Below are positions 35,031-45,212 of a DNA stretch of 64,000 nt, one piece after another. The DNA comes from Haliea salexigens DSM 19537 (GTDB taxonomy: Bacteria > Pseudomonadota > Gammaproteobacteria > Pseudomonadales > Halieaceae): positions 179,145 through 243,144 of the forward strand of contig NZ_AUHJ01000006.1 of the NCBI RefSeq assembly GCF_000423125.1, in the 5' to 3' direction. The first letter of the stretch is position 1. Each line of letters starts with the position of its first letter. The translations under genes were made by a program, and so were the position numbers. Under the pieces are notes generated by a model, which did no database searches, had not been told where the DNA came from, and saw only the letters and a program-made list of their open reading frames with translations.

Positions 35031-37835
35031 ATGAGTAACTACAAGGACACGCTGAACCTGCCGCAGACCGGGTTTCCGATGAAGGCGAGCCTCGCCCAGC
35101 GTGAACCACAGCGCATTCGCCAGTGGCAGGAGAACGGCCTGTACGGCAAGATCCGCGCCGCGCGCGCCGGGCGCCCGCTGTTCATTCTTCACGATGGCCC
35201 GCCCTATGCCAACGGTGACCTGCACCTGGGGCACGCGGTCAACAAGGTGCTGAAGGACATCATCGTCAAGTCGCGGTCGCTGGCGGGTTTCGATGCCCCC
35301 TACGTGCCCGGCTGGGACTGTCATGGCCTGCCTATCGAACTCAATGTGGAAAAGAAAGTCGGCAAGCCCGGCGTGAAGGTCTCGGCGGCGGAGTTTCGCC
35401 AGAAGTGCCGCACCTACGCCGCCGGGCAGGTGGATCGCCAGCGTCAGGATTTCATCCGCATGGGCGTGGTGGGCGACTGGGAAAATCCCTACCTGACCAT
35501 GGATTTCCAGTTTGAAGCCGACATTGTGCGCACGCTGGGGCGCATTATCGACAACGGCCACCTGCACAAGGGCTTCAAGCCGGTGCACTGGTGCCTGGAT
35601 TGCGGCTCCGCGCTCGCGGAGGCGGAGGTCGAGTACCAGGACAAGCGCTCGACGGCCGTTGATGTCGCGTTCGTCGCGCTCGACCCTGCGTCCATCGCGC
35701 AGGCCTGCGGCAGCGACTATAGCGGCGAGATCGCGGTCCCGATCTGGACCACAACCCCCTGGACGCTGCCGGCCAATATGGCGGTCTGTCTCCACCCGAA
35801 CCTCGATTATGTCCTGCTGGCGGGCAACGGGCGCGCGCTGGTGGTGGCAGAGGAGCTGGCCGCCACCGTTGCGGCGCGCTACGGCCTCGACGGGGTGACC
35901 GTGCTCGGCCGCTGCAAGGGCCAGGCACTGGAGCACCAGCGGCTGCAGCATTGTTACCAGTCGCGTGATGTCCCCGTTGTGCTGGGTGAACATGTAACAA
36001 CCGAGGCGGGCACGGGGGCTGTGCACACGGCACCGGCCCACGGTCAGGACGATTTTGTGGTGGGTCAGGCCTATGGGCTTGAGGTGTACAACCCGGTCGC
36101 GGGCAATGGTGTATACCTGCCCGATACGGCCTGTTTTGCCGGGCAACACGTTTTCAAGATCGACCAGCCCATGCTGGACTTGCTCCGCGAACGCGGCGTG
36201 CTCCTGCACAGTGAGGGTTATGATCACTCCTACCCGCACTGCTGGCGACACAAAACGCCGATTATATTCCGCGCCACGCCCCAGTGGTTCGTCAGCATGC
36301 AGCAGAATGGCCTGCTCGGCGGTGCCCTGGCGGCGGTTGAGCAGGTGCAGTGGGTGCCGGAGTGGGGCAAGGCGCGTATTGATTCCATGCTGGCGCAGCG
36401 TCCCGACTGGTGCATTTCGCGCCAGCGCACCTGGGGCTCGCCCATCACCCTGTTTGTACACCGGGAAACCGGCGACCTGCACCCGCGCACCGCGGAGCTG
36501 ATTGAGGCAGTCGCCCAGCGCATTGAACAGCGTGGTATTGAGGCGTGGTTCGATCTTGAGCCCGGGGAACTGCTCGGCAGTGAGGCACAGGATTACGACA
36601 AGGTGACCGACACCCTTGACGTCTGGTTCGATTCCGGTGTGACCCACGCCTGTGTTCTGCGTCGGCGCGAGGGCCTGCGGGCGCCAGCGGATCTGTATCT
36701 GGAAGGCTCGGACCAGCACCGGGGCTGGTTCCAGTCCTCGTTACTCACCGGCATCGCCGCGTTCGGTGAGGCGCCCTACCGTCAGGTGCTGACGCACGGA
36801 TTCACGGTAGATGCCCAGGGACGCAAGATGTCCAAGTCGTTGGGCAACGTTATCGCCCCCAATACAGTCATGAACGACCTGGGTGCGGATATTCTGCGCC
36901 TGTGGGTTGCCGCCACCGATTACCGCGGCGAATTGACGGTGTCGGACGAGATTTTCAAGCGCACGGCGGATTCCTATCGCCGCATTCGCAATACCGCGCG
37001 TTTCCTGCTTTCCAACCTGAACGGTTTTGAGCCCGCCAAGCATGCACTGCCGCTCGCGGAGTTGATCTCCCTGGACCGCTGGGTAATCGACCGCGCAGCG
37101 CGTTTGCAGGTGGAAATCGAGGCGGCTTACGACAGCTACCAGTTTCACGTGATCTACCAGAAGCTGCACAATTTCTGCAGCAATGACCTGGGCGGCTTTT
37201 ATCTGGACGTCATCAAGGATCGCCAATACACCACGCAGGCGGACAGCCGCGCGCGGCGCTCCGCACAAACGGCGCTCTATCATATCGCGGAGGCGCTGGT
37301 GCGCTGGGTCGCGCCCATTCTCAGCTTCACGGCCGAGGAAATCTGGGAGAATCTGCCCGGTGAGCGCGCCGAGTCGGTGCTTCTCAGCGAGTGGTATAAC
37401 GGTCTTGAACAGCTCGATGACAATGAGGCCATGGGCGCAGCCTACTGGCAACAGGTCATGGCGGTGCGCACCGCCGTGAACCGCGAGATTGAAGTGCAGC
37501 GCGCCGCCGGCCTGGTGCGCGGTTCCCTGGACACAGAGGTGACGCTCTACGTTGCCGCGCCCCTGCGTGCGCTGCTGGAGAGCCTGCAGGATGAGTTGCG
37601 GTTTGTGCTTATCACGTCTGGCGCCTCGCTGGCGGCATTGGAAGACGCTCCCGAGACGGCGGCGGAGACCGAGCTGAGCGAGCTGCGTTTGCAGGTGCAT
37701 GTCAGCGAGGCAGAGAAGTGCGAGCGCTGCTGGCACCGCCGCGATGATGTCGGGCAGCACAGCGGCCATCCCACCTTGTGTGGTCGCTGCGTTGACAATG
37801 TTGATGGCTCCGGGGAGCAACGCCACTTTGCGTAA
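35031..37835 (+). CDS. ileS: Isoleucine-tRNA ligase
   Basis: A 934-residue class I aminoacyl-tRNA synthetase. The HIGH motif appears as [16 protein letters not shown], the KMSKS motif as KMSKSLGN (Lys599), the editing domain lies between them with [11 protein letters not shown], and the C-terminal zinc site is CERCWHRR with LCGRCVDN. The length matches the E. coli enzyme (938). lspA overlaps its 3' end by 32 bp. Confidence 0.98.
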   Translation: MSNYKDTLNLPQTGFPMKASLAQREPQRIRQWQENGLYGKIRAARAGRPLFILHDGPPYANGDLHLGHAVNKVLKDIIVKSRSLAGFDAPYVPGWDCHGLPIELNVEKKVGKPGVKVSAAEFRQKCRTYAAGQVDRQRQDFIRMGVVGDWENPYLTMDFQFEADIVRTLGRIIDNGHLHKGFKPVHWCLDCGSALAEAEVEYQDKRSTAVDVAFVALDPASIAQACGSDYSGEIAVPIWTTTPWTLPANMAVCLHPNLDYVLLAGNGRALVVAEELAATVAARYGLDGVTVLGRCKGQALEHQRLQHCYQSRDVPVVLGEHVTTEAGTGAVHTAPAHGQDDFVVGQAYGLEVYNPVAGNGVYLPDTACFAGQHVFKIDQPMLDLLRERGVLLHSEGYDHSYPHCWRHKTPIIFRATPQWFVSMQQNGLLGGALAAVEQVQWVPEWGKARIDSMLAQRPDWCISRQRTWGSPITLFVHRETGDLHPRTAELIEAVAQRIEQRGIEAWFDLEPGELLGSEAQDYDKVTDTLDVWFDSGVTHACVLRRREGLRAPADLYLEGSDQHRGWFQSSLLTGIAAFGEAPYRQVLTHGFTVDAQGRKMSKSLGNVIAPNTVMNDLGADILRLWVAATDYRGELTVSDEIFKRTADSYRRIRNTARFLLSNLNGFEPAKHALPLAELISLDRWVIDRAARLQVEIEAAYDSYQFHVIYQKLHNFCSNDLGGFYLDVIKDRQYTTQADSRARRSAQTALYHIAEALVRWVAPILSFTAEEIWENLPGERAESVLLSEWYNGLEQLDDNEAMGAAYWQQVMAVRTAVNREIEVQRAAGLVRGSLDTEVTLYVAAPLRALLESLQDELRFVLITSGASLAALEDAPETAAETELSELRLQVHVSEAEKCERCWHRRDDVGQHSGHPTLCGRCVDNVDGSGEQRHFA

Positions 37836-38334
37836 ACTGCATCCGGTTATCTGGTGGTATGCGCTGGCGCTGCTGGTTATTGTGCTCGACCAGCTAACCA
37901 AGGTTGCGGCGGAGCAGTACCTGACCTACGCGCGCCCGCTGCCGGTCACCAGCTGGTTCAACCTCACCCTGCAGTACAACCCGGGTGCGGCCTTCAGCTT
38001 CCTGAGTGATGCCGGCGGCTGGCAGCGCTATTTCTTTAGCGGCATTGCGGTGGTGATCAGCGCGGTGCTGGTCGTGTGGCTTTATCGACTTCCCGCAGGC
38101 CAGCGCCTGCTGCCGGCAGCGCTGGCCTTGATTCTCGGCGGCGCCCTTGGCAACCTCTGGGATCGTCTGGTGCTGGGCCACGTGGTGGACTTTATTTCGC
38201 TACACTATGCGGGTGCATTCTTCCCGGCATTCAATATCGCCGATTCGGCGATTACGGTGGGTGCCGGGCTGATGATTCTCGACAGCTTCCTGGCGCCGCG
38301 CCAGGGGCAAAGCGGAGGGACAGACCCCCAGTGA
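37804..38334 (+). CDS. lspA: Lipoprotein signal peptidase (signal peptidase II)
   Basis: A 176-residue polytopic aspartyl protease that removes signal peptides of lipidated prolipoproteins (here including GspD, BamD and the small lipoprotein at 4534). Four membrane helices are visible, with the catalytic aspartates in [15 protein letters not shown] and [11 protein letters not shown] and the conserved [10 protein letters not shown] loop. The open frame starts far upstream within ileS. ATGs at 37798 and 37804 are both plausible, and 37804 is used. The stop overlaps the next start as GTGA. Confidence 0.94.
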   Translation: MAPGSNATLRKLHPVIWWYALALLVIVLDQLTKVAAEQYLTYARPLPVTSWFNLTLQYNPGAAFSFLSDAGGWQRYFFSGIAVVISAVLVVWLYRLPAGQRLLPAALALILGGALGNLWDRLVLGHVVDFISLHYAGAFFPAFNIADSAITVGAGLMILDSFLAPRQGQSGGTDPQ

Positions 38335-38786
38335 CAAGCAGTGATGTAGCGGTAGGCGAGGGCACGCGCGTGTTCCTGAATTTCTCTGTCAGCCTGGAAG
38401 ACGGCTCTGAGGTGGATAGCAACTTTGGCGGCGAGCCGGTCAGTTTCGTGGTTGGCGATGGCAACCTGCTGCCCGGTTTCGAGCGGGTGCTGATGGGCAT
38501 GGAACCCGGGCAGCGGCACGTGTTTACCGTGTCGCCCGAGGACGCCTTCGGTCAGCCCAACGACAACAACGTGCAAACGGTGGCGCGCGATCATTTCGAC
38601 GACGATGTGGCGCTGGAGATCGGTCTCGTGTTTTCGTTCGCAGACGCCGCCGGCGGCGAGCTGCCGGGGCTGATTGTGGCCTTCGATGAGGAGGAGGTGA
38701 CGGTGGATTTCAACCATCCGCTGGCAGGTCGCACGATTCTGTTTGACGTGCAGGTACACCGGGTCGAGCCGGCCGAGTTGCATTGA
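38331..38786 (+). CDS. fkpB: FKBP-type peptidyl-prolyl cis-trans isomerase FkpB/SlpA
   Basis: A 151-residue protein with an FKBP fold interrupted by the insert-in-flap segment typical of SlpA/Fkp[21 protein letters not shown], then [11 protein letters not shown], then [18 protein letters not shown]. Such proteins combine prolyl isomerase and chaperone activity and are normally located between lspA and ispH, as here. The GTG start overlaps the lspA stop, and the stop overlaps the ispH ATG by one base. Confidence 0.95.
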   Translation: MTSSDVAVGEGTRVFLNFSVSLEDGSEVDSNFGGEPVSFVVGDGNLLPGFERVLMGMEPGQRHVFTVSPEDAFGQPNDNNVQTVARDHFDDDVALEIGLVFSFADAAGGELPGLIVAFDEEEVTVDFNHPLAGRTILFDVQVHRVEPAELH

Positions 38787-39736
38787 TGGACATTCGTCTC
38801 GCCAATCCCCGGGGGTTTTGCGCGGGTGTGGACCGCGCTATCGATATCGTCAATCGGGCGCTGGAGATGTTCGGCTCGCCGATTTATGTGCGCCACGAGG
38901 TGGTGCACAACCGATTCGTAGTCGACGACCTGCGTGCCCGTGGCGCGATCTTCGTGGAGGAGCTGGACGAGGTGCCCGATGATTGCATCGTGATCTTCAG
39001 TGCCCACGGTGTGTCGCAGGCGGTGCGCAAAGAGGCGACGGTGCGTGGTTTGCGCGTGTTCGACGCCACCTGTCCGCTGGTGACCAAAGTGCATATTGAA
39101 GTGGCGCGCTACAGTGATGATGGCAGCGAGTGCGTTCTCATCGGACATTGCGGTCACCCGGAAGTCGAAGGCACCATGGGTCAGTTCGACCGCAGTGCTG
39201 GAGGCGATATCTATCTGGTAGAGGACGAGGCGCAGGTGGCGTCGTTGGTTGTGCGCAACCCTGAGCGTCTGCATTACGTCACCCAGACCACGCTGTCCGT
39301 GGATGATACGTCCCGGGTCATTGATGCCCTGCGTGCCCGGTTTCCCGCAATACAAGGCCCACGCAAGGACGATATCTGCTACGCCACGCAGAACCGGCAG
39401 GACGCCGTGAAACAACTGGCGGCAGAGTGTGACCTGGTGCTGGTGGTGGGCTCCCCGAACAGTTCCAATTCCAACCGCCTGCGGGAACTGGCCGAGCGCA
39501 TGGGCGCAGTGGCCTACCTCATCGACAGTGCCGACGATATCCGTCCCGAGTGGTTGCAGGGGCAAACGCGGGTCGGCGTGACGGCCGGTGCCTCGGCGCC
39601 TGAGGTGCTGGTCAACGAGGTCCTACAAGGCCTGCAGGCACTGGGTGCGAATCCCCCGGTGGAACTGGCCGGACGTCCGGAAAATGTCACCTTCTCATTG
39701 CCCCGCGAGCTGCGCATACCGGCCCGTAACGTCTGA
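38786..39736 (+). CDS. ispH: 4-hydroxy-3-methylbut-2-enyl diphosphate reductase
   Basis: A 316-residue iron-sulfur enzyme catalysing the last step of the non-mevalonate isoprenoid pathway. The three cluster cysteines are Cys12 (RGFCAGV), Cys96 (DATCPLV) and Cys198 ([10 protein letters not shown]), with the catalytic HGV and TQTTLS segments between them. An in-frame TTG lies three bases earlier; the ATG at 38786, overlapping the fkpB stop, is preferred. It ends the murJ-ispH run, and pilin genes begin 74 bp later. Confidence 0.97.
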   Translation: MDIRLANPRGFCAGVDRAIDIVNRALEMFGSPIYVRHEVVHNRFVVDDLRARGAIFVEELDEVPDDCIVIFSAHGVSQAVRKEATVRGLRVFDATCPLVTKVHIEVARYSDDGSECVLIGHCGHPEVEGTMGQFDRSAGGDIYLVEDEAQVASLVVRNPERLHYVTQTTLSVDDTSRVIDALRARFPAIQGPRKDDICYATQNRQDAVKQLAAECDLVLVVGSPNSSNSNRLRELAERMGAVAYLIDSADDIRPEWLQGQTRVGVTAGASAPEVLVNEVLQGLQALGANPPVELAGRPENVTFSLPRELRIPARNV

Positions 39737-39810
39737 TTTAGTCAAAACCATCCGGACGCTGGCGCGTCCCCGCCTCGCCGCTAAGCTTTGTGCTGGCAGG
39801 GAGGCTGTGT

Positions 39811-40377
39811 ATGAACAAGATGTCGCAACGCGGCCCGCACCGTGGGCTGACCTTGGTGGAAGTGCTGCTGGTGGTGGCGCTGCTCAGCGTATTGCTGTTG
39901 GTTGCGGTGCCGGGGTTTCAGGCGGTGCAGCAGCGCCTGGCCATCAGGGCCGAGGCCGGTCGCCTGTTTATGGCGCTGAATCTCGCCCGCAGTGAGGCCG
40001 TCAGTCGCAATCAGCCGGTAACGCTGTGCCCCTCCGACTATGCTCGCAGCGGCGTTGTGCGCTGTGGCGGTGACTATCGCCGGGGCTGGGTGCTCTTGCG
40101 CGGTATCCACACCGCGGGAACGGCGACGCAGGATGTGCTCTTGCGCGCCTGGGCGCCGATGTCCCCCACGCTGCATCTGCTCGATCGAGCGGGCGCCCGA
40201 CACGTTGTCGCACCCATCAGCTTCATGCCTGATGGTACGGCGGGACGCAACCGAACCCTCATGGTCTGTTCGCACCGCCTGCCCGACCTGGCGTCATGGA
40301 GTGTCATCATGAACGTGGTCGGGCGCGCGCGCCTGTTGCGGGCCTGGGGCGAGTGTCCCCGCGAGGCCGTGGTATGA
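39811..40377 (+). CDS. fimT: Type IV pilus minor pilin FimT/GspH-like
   Basis: A 188-residue minor pilin with a prepilin leader (MNKMSQRGPHRG cut before LTLVEVLLVVAL, Glu at +5), a single hydrophobic helix and a GspH/FimT-type globular domain (RSEAVSRNQPVTLCPS and FMPDGTAGRNRTLMVCSH, with two cysteines likely to pair). It helps prime pilus assembly, and FimT-type proteins bind DNA in some species. AGGGAGG precedes the ATG. It is the first gene of a six-gene operon with ATGA/GTGA overlaps between most members. Confidence 0.9.
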   Translation: MNKMSQRGPHRGLTLVEVLLVVALLSVLLLVAVPGFQAVQQRLAIRAEAGRLFMALNLARSEAVSRNQPVTLCPSDYARSGVVRCGGDYRRGWVLLRGIHTAGTATQDVLLRAWAPMSPTLHLLDRAGARHVVAPISFMPDGTAGRNRTLMVCSHRLPDLASWSVIMNVVGRARLLRAWGECPREAVV

Positions 40378-40943
40378 AGCGCCGCGAGGAAGGGCTGGGG
40401 TTCATCGAGCTGTTGATTGCGCTGCTGCTGTTCAGCGTGGGCGCGTTGGGTTTGCTCGCCGTACAGCTGGTGTCCTGGCGCACGAGCATCGAGGGCGCAC
40501 AGGTAAGCCAGGCGACAGCGCTTGCCCGCGACCTGCTGGCGCGTATCGACAGCAATCCCGAGGCCCTGCGACGCTATGTGCGCAATGAGCCTCGTGCCGA
40601 TAGCCCGCCCTCAGCCGACCTTGTGCTGTGTCACACGGCGGCAGCTGATGACGCCGCAACGCCGCGCTGTGACCCGGAGGCGCTCGCTGCCTACGACCTG
40701 TTACAGTGGCTGGAGTTGCTCGCCGGAGGGCCAGAGTCAGCCACCGGTCTGCCGGAGCCGGTTGCCTGTATTGTGGCGCAGGAGCAGCGGGTAACCGTGG
40801 CCATCGCCTGGCGCGGACCGCGCGCCGCGGCATCTCCGGTTCCCTCACGCTGTGGTGCCGGGCTGGGCCGCTATGGGCCGGATGACCAGTGGCGCCGTGT
40901 GGTCGCGCTGCGCACCTGGTTTCCCGCCGGGCGCTTACCATGA
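40374..40943 (+). CDS. pilV: Type IV pilus minor pilin PilV
   Basis: A 189-residue minor pilin: leader MKRREEG cut before LGFIELLIALLLF (Glu at +5), one N-terminal helix and a globular region with several cysteines (LVLCHT, RCDPEA, VACIVAQ, SRCGAG). Position in the operon and the FIELLIALLLFSVGALGL helix fit PilV. It is translationally coupled to fimT (ATGA) and to pilW (ATGA). Confidence 0.88.
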   Translation: MKRREEGLGFIELLIALLLFSVGALGLLAVQLVSWRTSIEGAQVSQATALARDLLARIDSNPEALRRYVRNEPRADSPPSADLVLCHTAAADDAATPRCDPEALAAYDLLQWLELLAGGPESATGLPEPVACIVAQEQRVTVAIAWRGPRAAASPVPSRCGAGLGRYGPDDQWRRVVALRTWFPAGRLP

Positions 40944-41950
40944 TGCATTATCCGCCACCCTCCCACCGTCTGCGTGGCGTATCGCTGCCCGCGCTGCTCA
41001 TTTCCATGGCCCTGGGTTTGCTGCTGGCCGGCATGTTGGTGTGGTCTTATGCAGAGGCGAGGCGTCAGTTCCTGATTGCCGACGAGCTCGCACGTATGCA
41101 CGAGAACGGGCGTTTTGCGCTGGCGCTGCTGCGCAGGGAACTGACGTTGGCAGGATTCCTGGGCGGGCTTGCACCGCATGCGCGGCCATCGCTGCCAGCG
41201 ATCGTACCCGGCTGCGGTGTGGCGGCACGCTGGCCGCTCGCCGCTTTCAACGCCCTGGACATGCAGGTCGATTACGACGGCGGTGCGCCAGAGACGGTCA
41301 ACGGCACAGTCCTCGATTGTCTGCCGTCGTCGATGCTACAGCGCGGCAGTGATCTGCTGGCCGTGCGGCGCACCGCAGGCGAGGCCACGCTCAGCAATGG
41401 GCAGCTCGCGGGCGCAGCCGGAGGAGTGGATCGAGGATATTGGTACCTCCGGCTCGCAGCGGGCGGTGCCCGGGCACAATGGTGGCAGGCCGGGCGTATT
41501 GCCGCGGCGGAAGCGCGTCCTGGAAGTGGTGTGGACTACTGGCGCCTCCTCGCCCGTGTGTTTTACGTGCGCCGGTACTCGATCGCCCCGGCGGACCGCA
41601 TTCCAACACTCTGTGCGGCGGCACTTGCGCCTTCCGGGGTCTTCAGCCAGTGCCTGGTGGAAGGCGTGGAGCGACTGCATATCGAACTGGGTGTGGACCA
41701 CAATGGTGACGGTGCACCGGATTACTATGCGGTAGAGCCTGATGCCGGCCAGCTGCAACAGGCGGTAACCGCGCGCATTGCGCTACTTGTGCGCAGCGTT
41801 GCACCGGTAGCCGGGTACTCGGGGCCACGACAGCACACGCTGGGACAGCTGCCGTTCACCGCAGATTCCGACGGGTATGTGCGCCGCGTGTTCAGCACTA
41901 CGGTGGCCCTGCGCAACCTGCACCCGTCGCTTGCGGCAGGGTCGGCCTGA
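40940..41950 (+). CDS. pilW: Type IV pilus minor pilin PilW, unusual +5 residue
   Basis: A 336-residue minor pilin with leader MMHYPPPSHRLRG cut before VSLPALLISMALGLLLAGM, then RELTLAGFLGG and a long beta-rich C-terminal domain typical of PilW. The +5 residue after the cut is Ala (V-S-L-P-A) rather than the nearly invariant Glu that aligns pilins during assembly. The remaining PilW features and the operon position are normal. ATG/TGA overlaps link it to pilV and pilX. Confidence 0.85.
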   Translation: MMHYPPPSHRLRGVSLPALLISMALGLLLAGMLVWSYAEARRQFLIADELARMHENGRFALALLRRELTLAGFLGGLAPHARPSLPAIVPGCGVAARWPLAAFNALDMQVDYDGGAPETVNGTVLDCLPSSMLQRGSDLLAVRRTAGEATLSNGQLAGAAGGVDRGYWYLRLAAGGARAQWWQAGRIAAAEARPGSGVDYWRLLARVFYVRRYSIAPADRIPTLCAAALAPSGVFSQCLVEGVERLHIELGVDHNGDGAPDYYAVEPDAGQLQQAVTARIALLVRSVAPVAGYSGPRQHTLGQLPFTADSDGYVRRVFSTTVALRNLHPSLAAGSA

Positions 41951-42489
41951 TGCGTCCCTATGGGGCAGCTCGTGATTCACGGGTCGGAGGCTTTATTCTC
42001 TTGCTGACACTCGTATTGCTAAGCCTGATCAGCGTCGTCTCCGTTGCAACGCTGCGCAGTAGCGCGCTGGAACTGCGCATGAGTGGCAATCTCCTGCAGC
42101 GTGAAGAGGCCTTGCAGCATGCGTTGGGGGTTGCCGCCATGATCAGCAGTAGCGCGGAGCCCTTTGTCGCCATGCAGCGGGCAGGGCGAGACCGGTGCAG
42201 TATGTTGCACAGTTGCGCCGAGGGGCTCAGTCGCCGGCTGAACGCGCTGTTGGATGGCGCTGGCCCCGAGGCACAACGGTTGCACACACACGTCGAGATA
42301 CACCGCCACGGGTCGCTGCGGTCGGGCGCATCGGTGCCCCGCCTGCAGGAGGCGCACGCATCCGGGTCCGGTGTGGCCACATTTATTCGCTTTGAGGTGC
42401 GCGTCAGGGTAGGGGATGCGCGGGGCGACATGCCGCGGGCCCAGGTTGTGCAGGGTGTTCTCCTGCGCTGGTTGGGTGACCCGGCTTGA
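41950..42489 (+). CDS. pilX: Type IV pilus minor pilin PilX
   Basis: A 179-residue protein with a leader ending in GG before FILLLTLVLLSLISVVSVA, no Glu at +5 (usual for this GspK/PilX class), then ALELRMSGNLLQREEALQ, the hallmark segment of PilX. A soluble domain with a cysteine pair (RCSMLHSCAEG) follows. The start shares a base with the pilW stop. It works with PilV, PilW and PilY1 in the pilus-tip/priming complex. Confidence 0.88.
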   Translation: MRPYGAARDSRVGGFILLLTLVLLSLISVVSVATLRSSALELRMSGNLLQREEALQHALGVAAMISSSAEPFVAMQRAGRDRCSMLHSCAEGLSRRLNALLDGAGPEAQRLHTHVEIHRHGSLRSGASVPRLQEAHASGSGVATFIRFEVRVRVGDARGDMPRAQVVQGVLLRWLGDPA

Positions 42490-42509
42490 TGAAAGGGAAG
42501 GTGGTCATT

Positions 42510-45212
42510 ATGCAAAGATATCTGGCAAAGCTGATTCTGGTCTTTCTCTGGCAGGCTACAAGCACTGTGTCGGCCGACGATCTGGACGCCTGGTGGACGC
42601 CTACGGATCGCACGGTGTTGAGCCTTGAGCTGGTGCAGGGGGAGGAGGCAGCACCATCGTTGTGCACCCTCGGGCAGGACTGTCGTCAACGCTTCACTGC
42701 ATCGGCTTACAGGAAGCTGCGACAGGCATACCCGGAGGATGTGCCTGTGAGTGTGAACGCTGCGGTCATGGCGATCGTCCGTTCCGTTATTGAGCGCTTG
42801 CCGCCCCAGCTCACTGTCGAGGTCGCGCAACGTAGCTCGCCGATTTCCGCAAGAGGCGATTCGCACCTTGTCTATCTCGCCCGCGGTGCAGACAGCGCCG
42901 CGCCTCGGAGCGTCGCGGGCAGCTGTCTGCGCCAGTTTGCGCTGTCGCTGAGCGATGAGCCCGACCCGAATGCACTGGCGTTGTCATTCGATGACCCGGT
43001 ACTGGCGGAACGTCGCCTCGCCGAGGCCTTGCTCGGCTTTGCGCGGACATCGGGGAGTATGGTGTCCAGCGCTTTTCCAGTTGTTGCAGATGGACAACCG
43101 GGCGCTGCGGCTTTGCTGCTTGGGATGTTTGATGCGGGCCCCGATGCGCACTGGGCGGGCAATATCAAGAAATTGTTGATACCGCAGGCAGGGGGACTGC
43201 CTGAGTCGCTTGCGATGCCACCAGTCGGCCTGGTGGAGGACGCGAGGGGCCGGCCTGCGCTGGAGTCCGTGGATTACGGCGGCGGCAGGCTCCGGGCAAC
43301 GGCGCTGACCTTCTGGACGGACCCGGCACGGGTGCTGAGCGGCCTTGTGCCGCCCGTTCAAACAGGGGCAGATGGCGATGCTGTGCGCCGCGGTGGCGCG
43401 GGGCAGCGGGTTGCCGCCGGTGTGCCACCCGCCAGCGCCGCGGCGGCGGCTGTTGGCAGGGACCTGTTCACCGAGGTTGCCGCTCAATCACACCAGGTTG
43501 CCGGGTCCCAGGCTCTCCTGCCCCTACGCGCCGACCGGGCCAGCGTGGCGCTCGTGCGGGAAAACCTGCCGCGAGTGGATGACGACGAGGCGCTTGAACT
43601 CCTGCGCTGGCTGTTGGGCGAGGATGTGGACGAAGCGCCGCAGCGGGCGCGGCCGTGGCTGCTGGGCCCGGTATTTCATTCCCGCCCTCTGGCGCTGGAC
43701 TTCGGTGCAACTGGGGCTGGGTATACAACCTCCAACCCCAATATACGTATCTTTTTCGGCAGCGCCGACGGCATTCTGCATGTGGTGGAAAACACGGATG
43801 CTGTCGGGCGTGAAAGTGGCCGGGAGGTCTACGGCTTCCTGCCGCGAATATTGCTTCCCCGGCAGTTGGAGCGCCGGACCGGGGAGGTGCGTGGCAGTAT
43901 CCACTATGGCGTTGATGGCAGCCCGGTGGCATTGCGTGTTGATCGCAACGGCGATGGGCGTATTCGCGCTCAGGACGGCGACGAGGCGCTGGTGTTTTTT
44001 GGCCTGCGTCGCGGAGGCATTGGCTACTACGCTCTCGATGTCACGGACGTGGACAGGCCGCCCCGCTTGCAGTGGTCGCTTGCACGCACACGCGGCGGCG
44101 ATTTTGACCACCTCGCGCTCAGCTTCTCGACGCCTGTGGTCGGTCGCGTGCAGTTTGGCGGTACGGTGCGTGATGTGTTGCTGTTCGGCGGTGGCTATCA
44201 CGGTGGTCGGGATGTGGCCAGCGGAGAGCCCCTGGGCAAAGACGCCGCTGCGGGAGATGACCCGGTTGGCAATGCGGTCTATATAGTCGACGCGAGAACC
44301 GGAGAGCTGGTCTGGAAGGCCGTCTTGGGCGACACCGTGGAGGCGGGCAATACGCGGTTTGCACATCCGGATATGCGCGACAGTGTTGCCTCGGATCTCG
44401 CGGTCATGGTCGATGCTGAGGGGCTCATCCATCGAGCCTATGTCGGTGACACGGGCGGCCGCATCTGGCGCATTGACCTGCCACCGGGTGTTGCCGGGAA
44501 TCCCGACCACCGCGCTCAGCACTGGTTTGTGTCGGTGTTTGCCCAGCTGGGCGCAGAAGAGGCAGGCCCGCAAGACCGGCGTTTTTTTCACGCACCCGCC
44601 CTGGTGCGCACCGTCGACCGTGGCGGTTTGCCGGTAGATAGCCTGCTGGTCACCAGTGGCAACCGGGCCAGGCCGTTGGCCACGGGTGTGGAGGATTATG
44701 CATTCTATCTGCGCGACCGCCTCATCGTTAGCGGCGATGCCCTGGCCCGGCATCGCACTCCCCTGGAGATTGGACAGCTCGTTCCCGTTACAGCCTGCGA
44801 GGAAGAAGAGGGCGAGCGTTGCTCCGCGGCGCACGGTGCCGGCTGGCGATTGGCGTTGGCGTCTGCGGGTGAGAAGGGCTGGGGTCGGCCGCTGATTGAC
44901 GGCGGCCGTGCCCTGTTCAGCAGTTTCCTGCCACGCAGCGACCCCTGCGAAGCACCGCCCGGCCGAGGGCGCGCGTACGCGGTGAATCTCGCGGACGGCA
45001 CAGCATTGGGCGGTCAATCGCCGGGTTGGGATGCGGGGCCTGGTATGCCCGCGGAGCTGCTGCGTGTGGGCAATGCCATTCTTCTCCCCGCGGAGCCCCC
45101 GGTCATTGTTGGGCCCGATAGCGGCCTTGTTCCGGGCACTGTCGTGCAGGCGTCCCGGGCACCGCGCCTGGTGCGCACTTACTGGCGTGAGCCGGGCGTT
45201 GACCCGCTGTGA
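42510..45212 (+). CDS. pilY1: PilY1-like pilus tip adhesin/assembly protein
   Basis: A 900-residue exported protein with a signal peptide (MQRYLAKLILVFLWQATSTV, cut near VSA). An in-frame ATG at 42489 is possible, but the one at 42510 has GGGAAGG eight bases upstream. The C-terminal half is the PilC/PilY1 beta-propeller (LLGPVFHSRPLALDFG, FFGLRRGGIGYYALDVTD, VDARTGELVWK), with a calcium-binding loop at about residues 478-491 (DRNGDGRI, then QDGDE). The N-terminal 330 residues do not show the metal-site pattern of the von Willebrand A domain found in P. aeruginosa PilY1, and the protein is about 260 residues shorter. It sits between pilX and pilE as expected. Confidence 0.88.
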   Translation: MQRYLAKLILVFLWQATSTVSADDLDAWWTPTDRTVLSLELVQGEEAAPSLCTLGQDCRQRFTASAYRKLRQAYPEDVPVSVNAAVMAIVRSVIERLPPQLTVEVAQRSSPISARGDSHLVYLARGADSAAPRSVAGSCLRQFALSLSDEPDPNALALSFDDPVLAERRLAEALLGFARTSGSMVSSAFPVVADGQPGAAALLLGMFDAGPDAHWAGNIKKLLIPQAGGLPESLAMPPVGLVEDARGRPALESVDYGGGRLRATALTFWTDPARVLSGLVPPVQTGADGDAVRRGGAGQRVAAGVPPASAAAAAVGRDLFTEVAAQSHQVAGSQALLPLRADRASVALVRENLPRVDDDEALELLRWLLGEDVDEAPQRARPWLLGPVFHSRPLALDFGATGAGYTTSNPNIRIFFGSADGILHVVENTDAVGRESGREVYGFLPRILLPRQLERRTGEVRGSIHYGVDGSPVALRVDRNGDGRIRAQDGDEALVFFGLRRGGIGYYALDVTDVDRPPRLQWSLARTRGGDFDHLALSFSTPVVGRVQFGGTVRDVLLFGGGYHGGRDVASGEPLGKDAAAGDDPVGNAVYIVDARTGELVWKAVLGDTVEAGNTRFAHPDMRDSVASDLAVMVDAEGLIHRAYVGDTGGRIWRIDLPPGVAGNPDHRAQHWFVSVFAQLGAEEAGPQDRRFFHAPALVRTVDRGGLPVDSLLVTSGNRARPLATGVEDYAFYLRDRLIVSGDALARHRTPLEIGQLVPVTACEEEEGERCSAAHGAGWRLALASAGEKGWGRPLIDGGRALFSSFLPRSDPCEAPPGRGRAYAVNLADGTALGGQSPGWDAGPGMPAELLRVGNAILLPAEPPVIVGPDSGLVPGTVVQASRAPRLVRTYWREPGVDPL

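Noticed and set aside
34902..36719. 605-codon minus-strand open frame across ileS
   Set aside because: It is antisense to the conserved ileS catalytic region, with no recognisable protein features.
39737..39810. Sigma-54 promoter for the minor pilin operon
   Set aside because: TGGC-type fragments are present, but none has the correct spacing to a GC element, so PilR control of this operon cannot be claimed.
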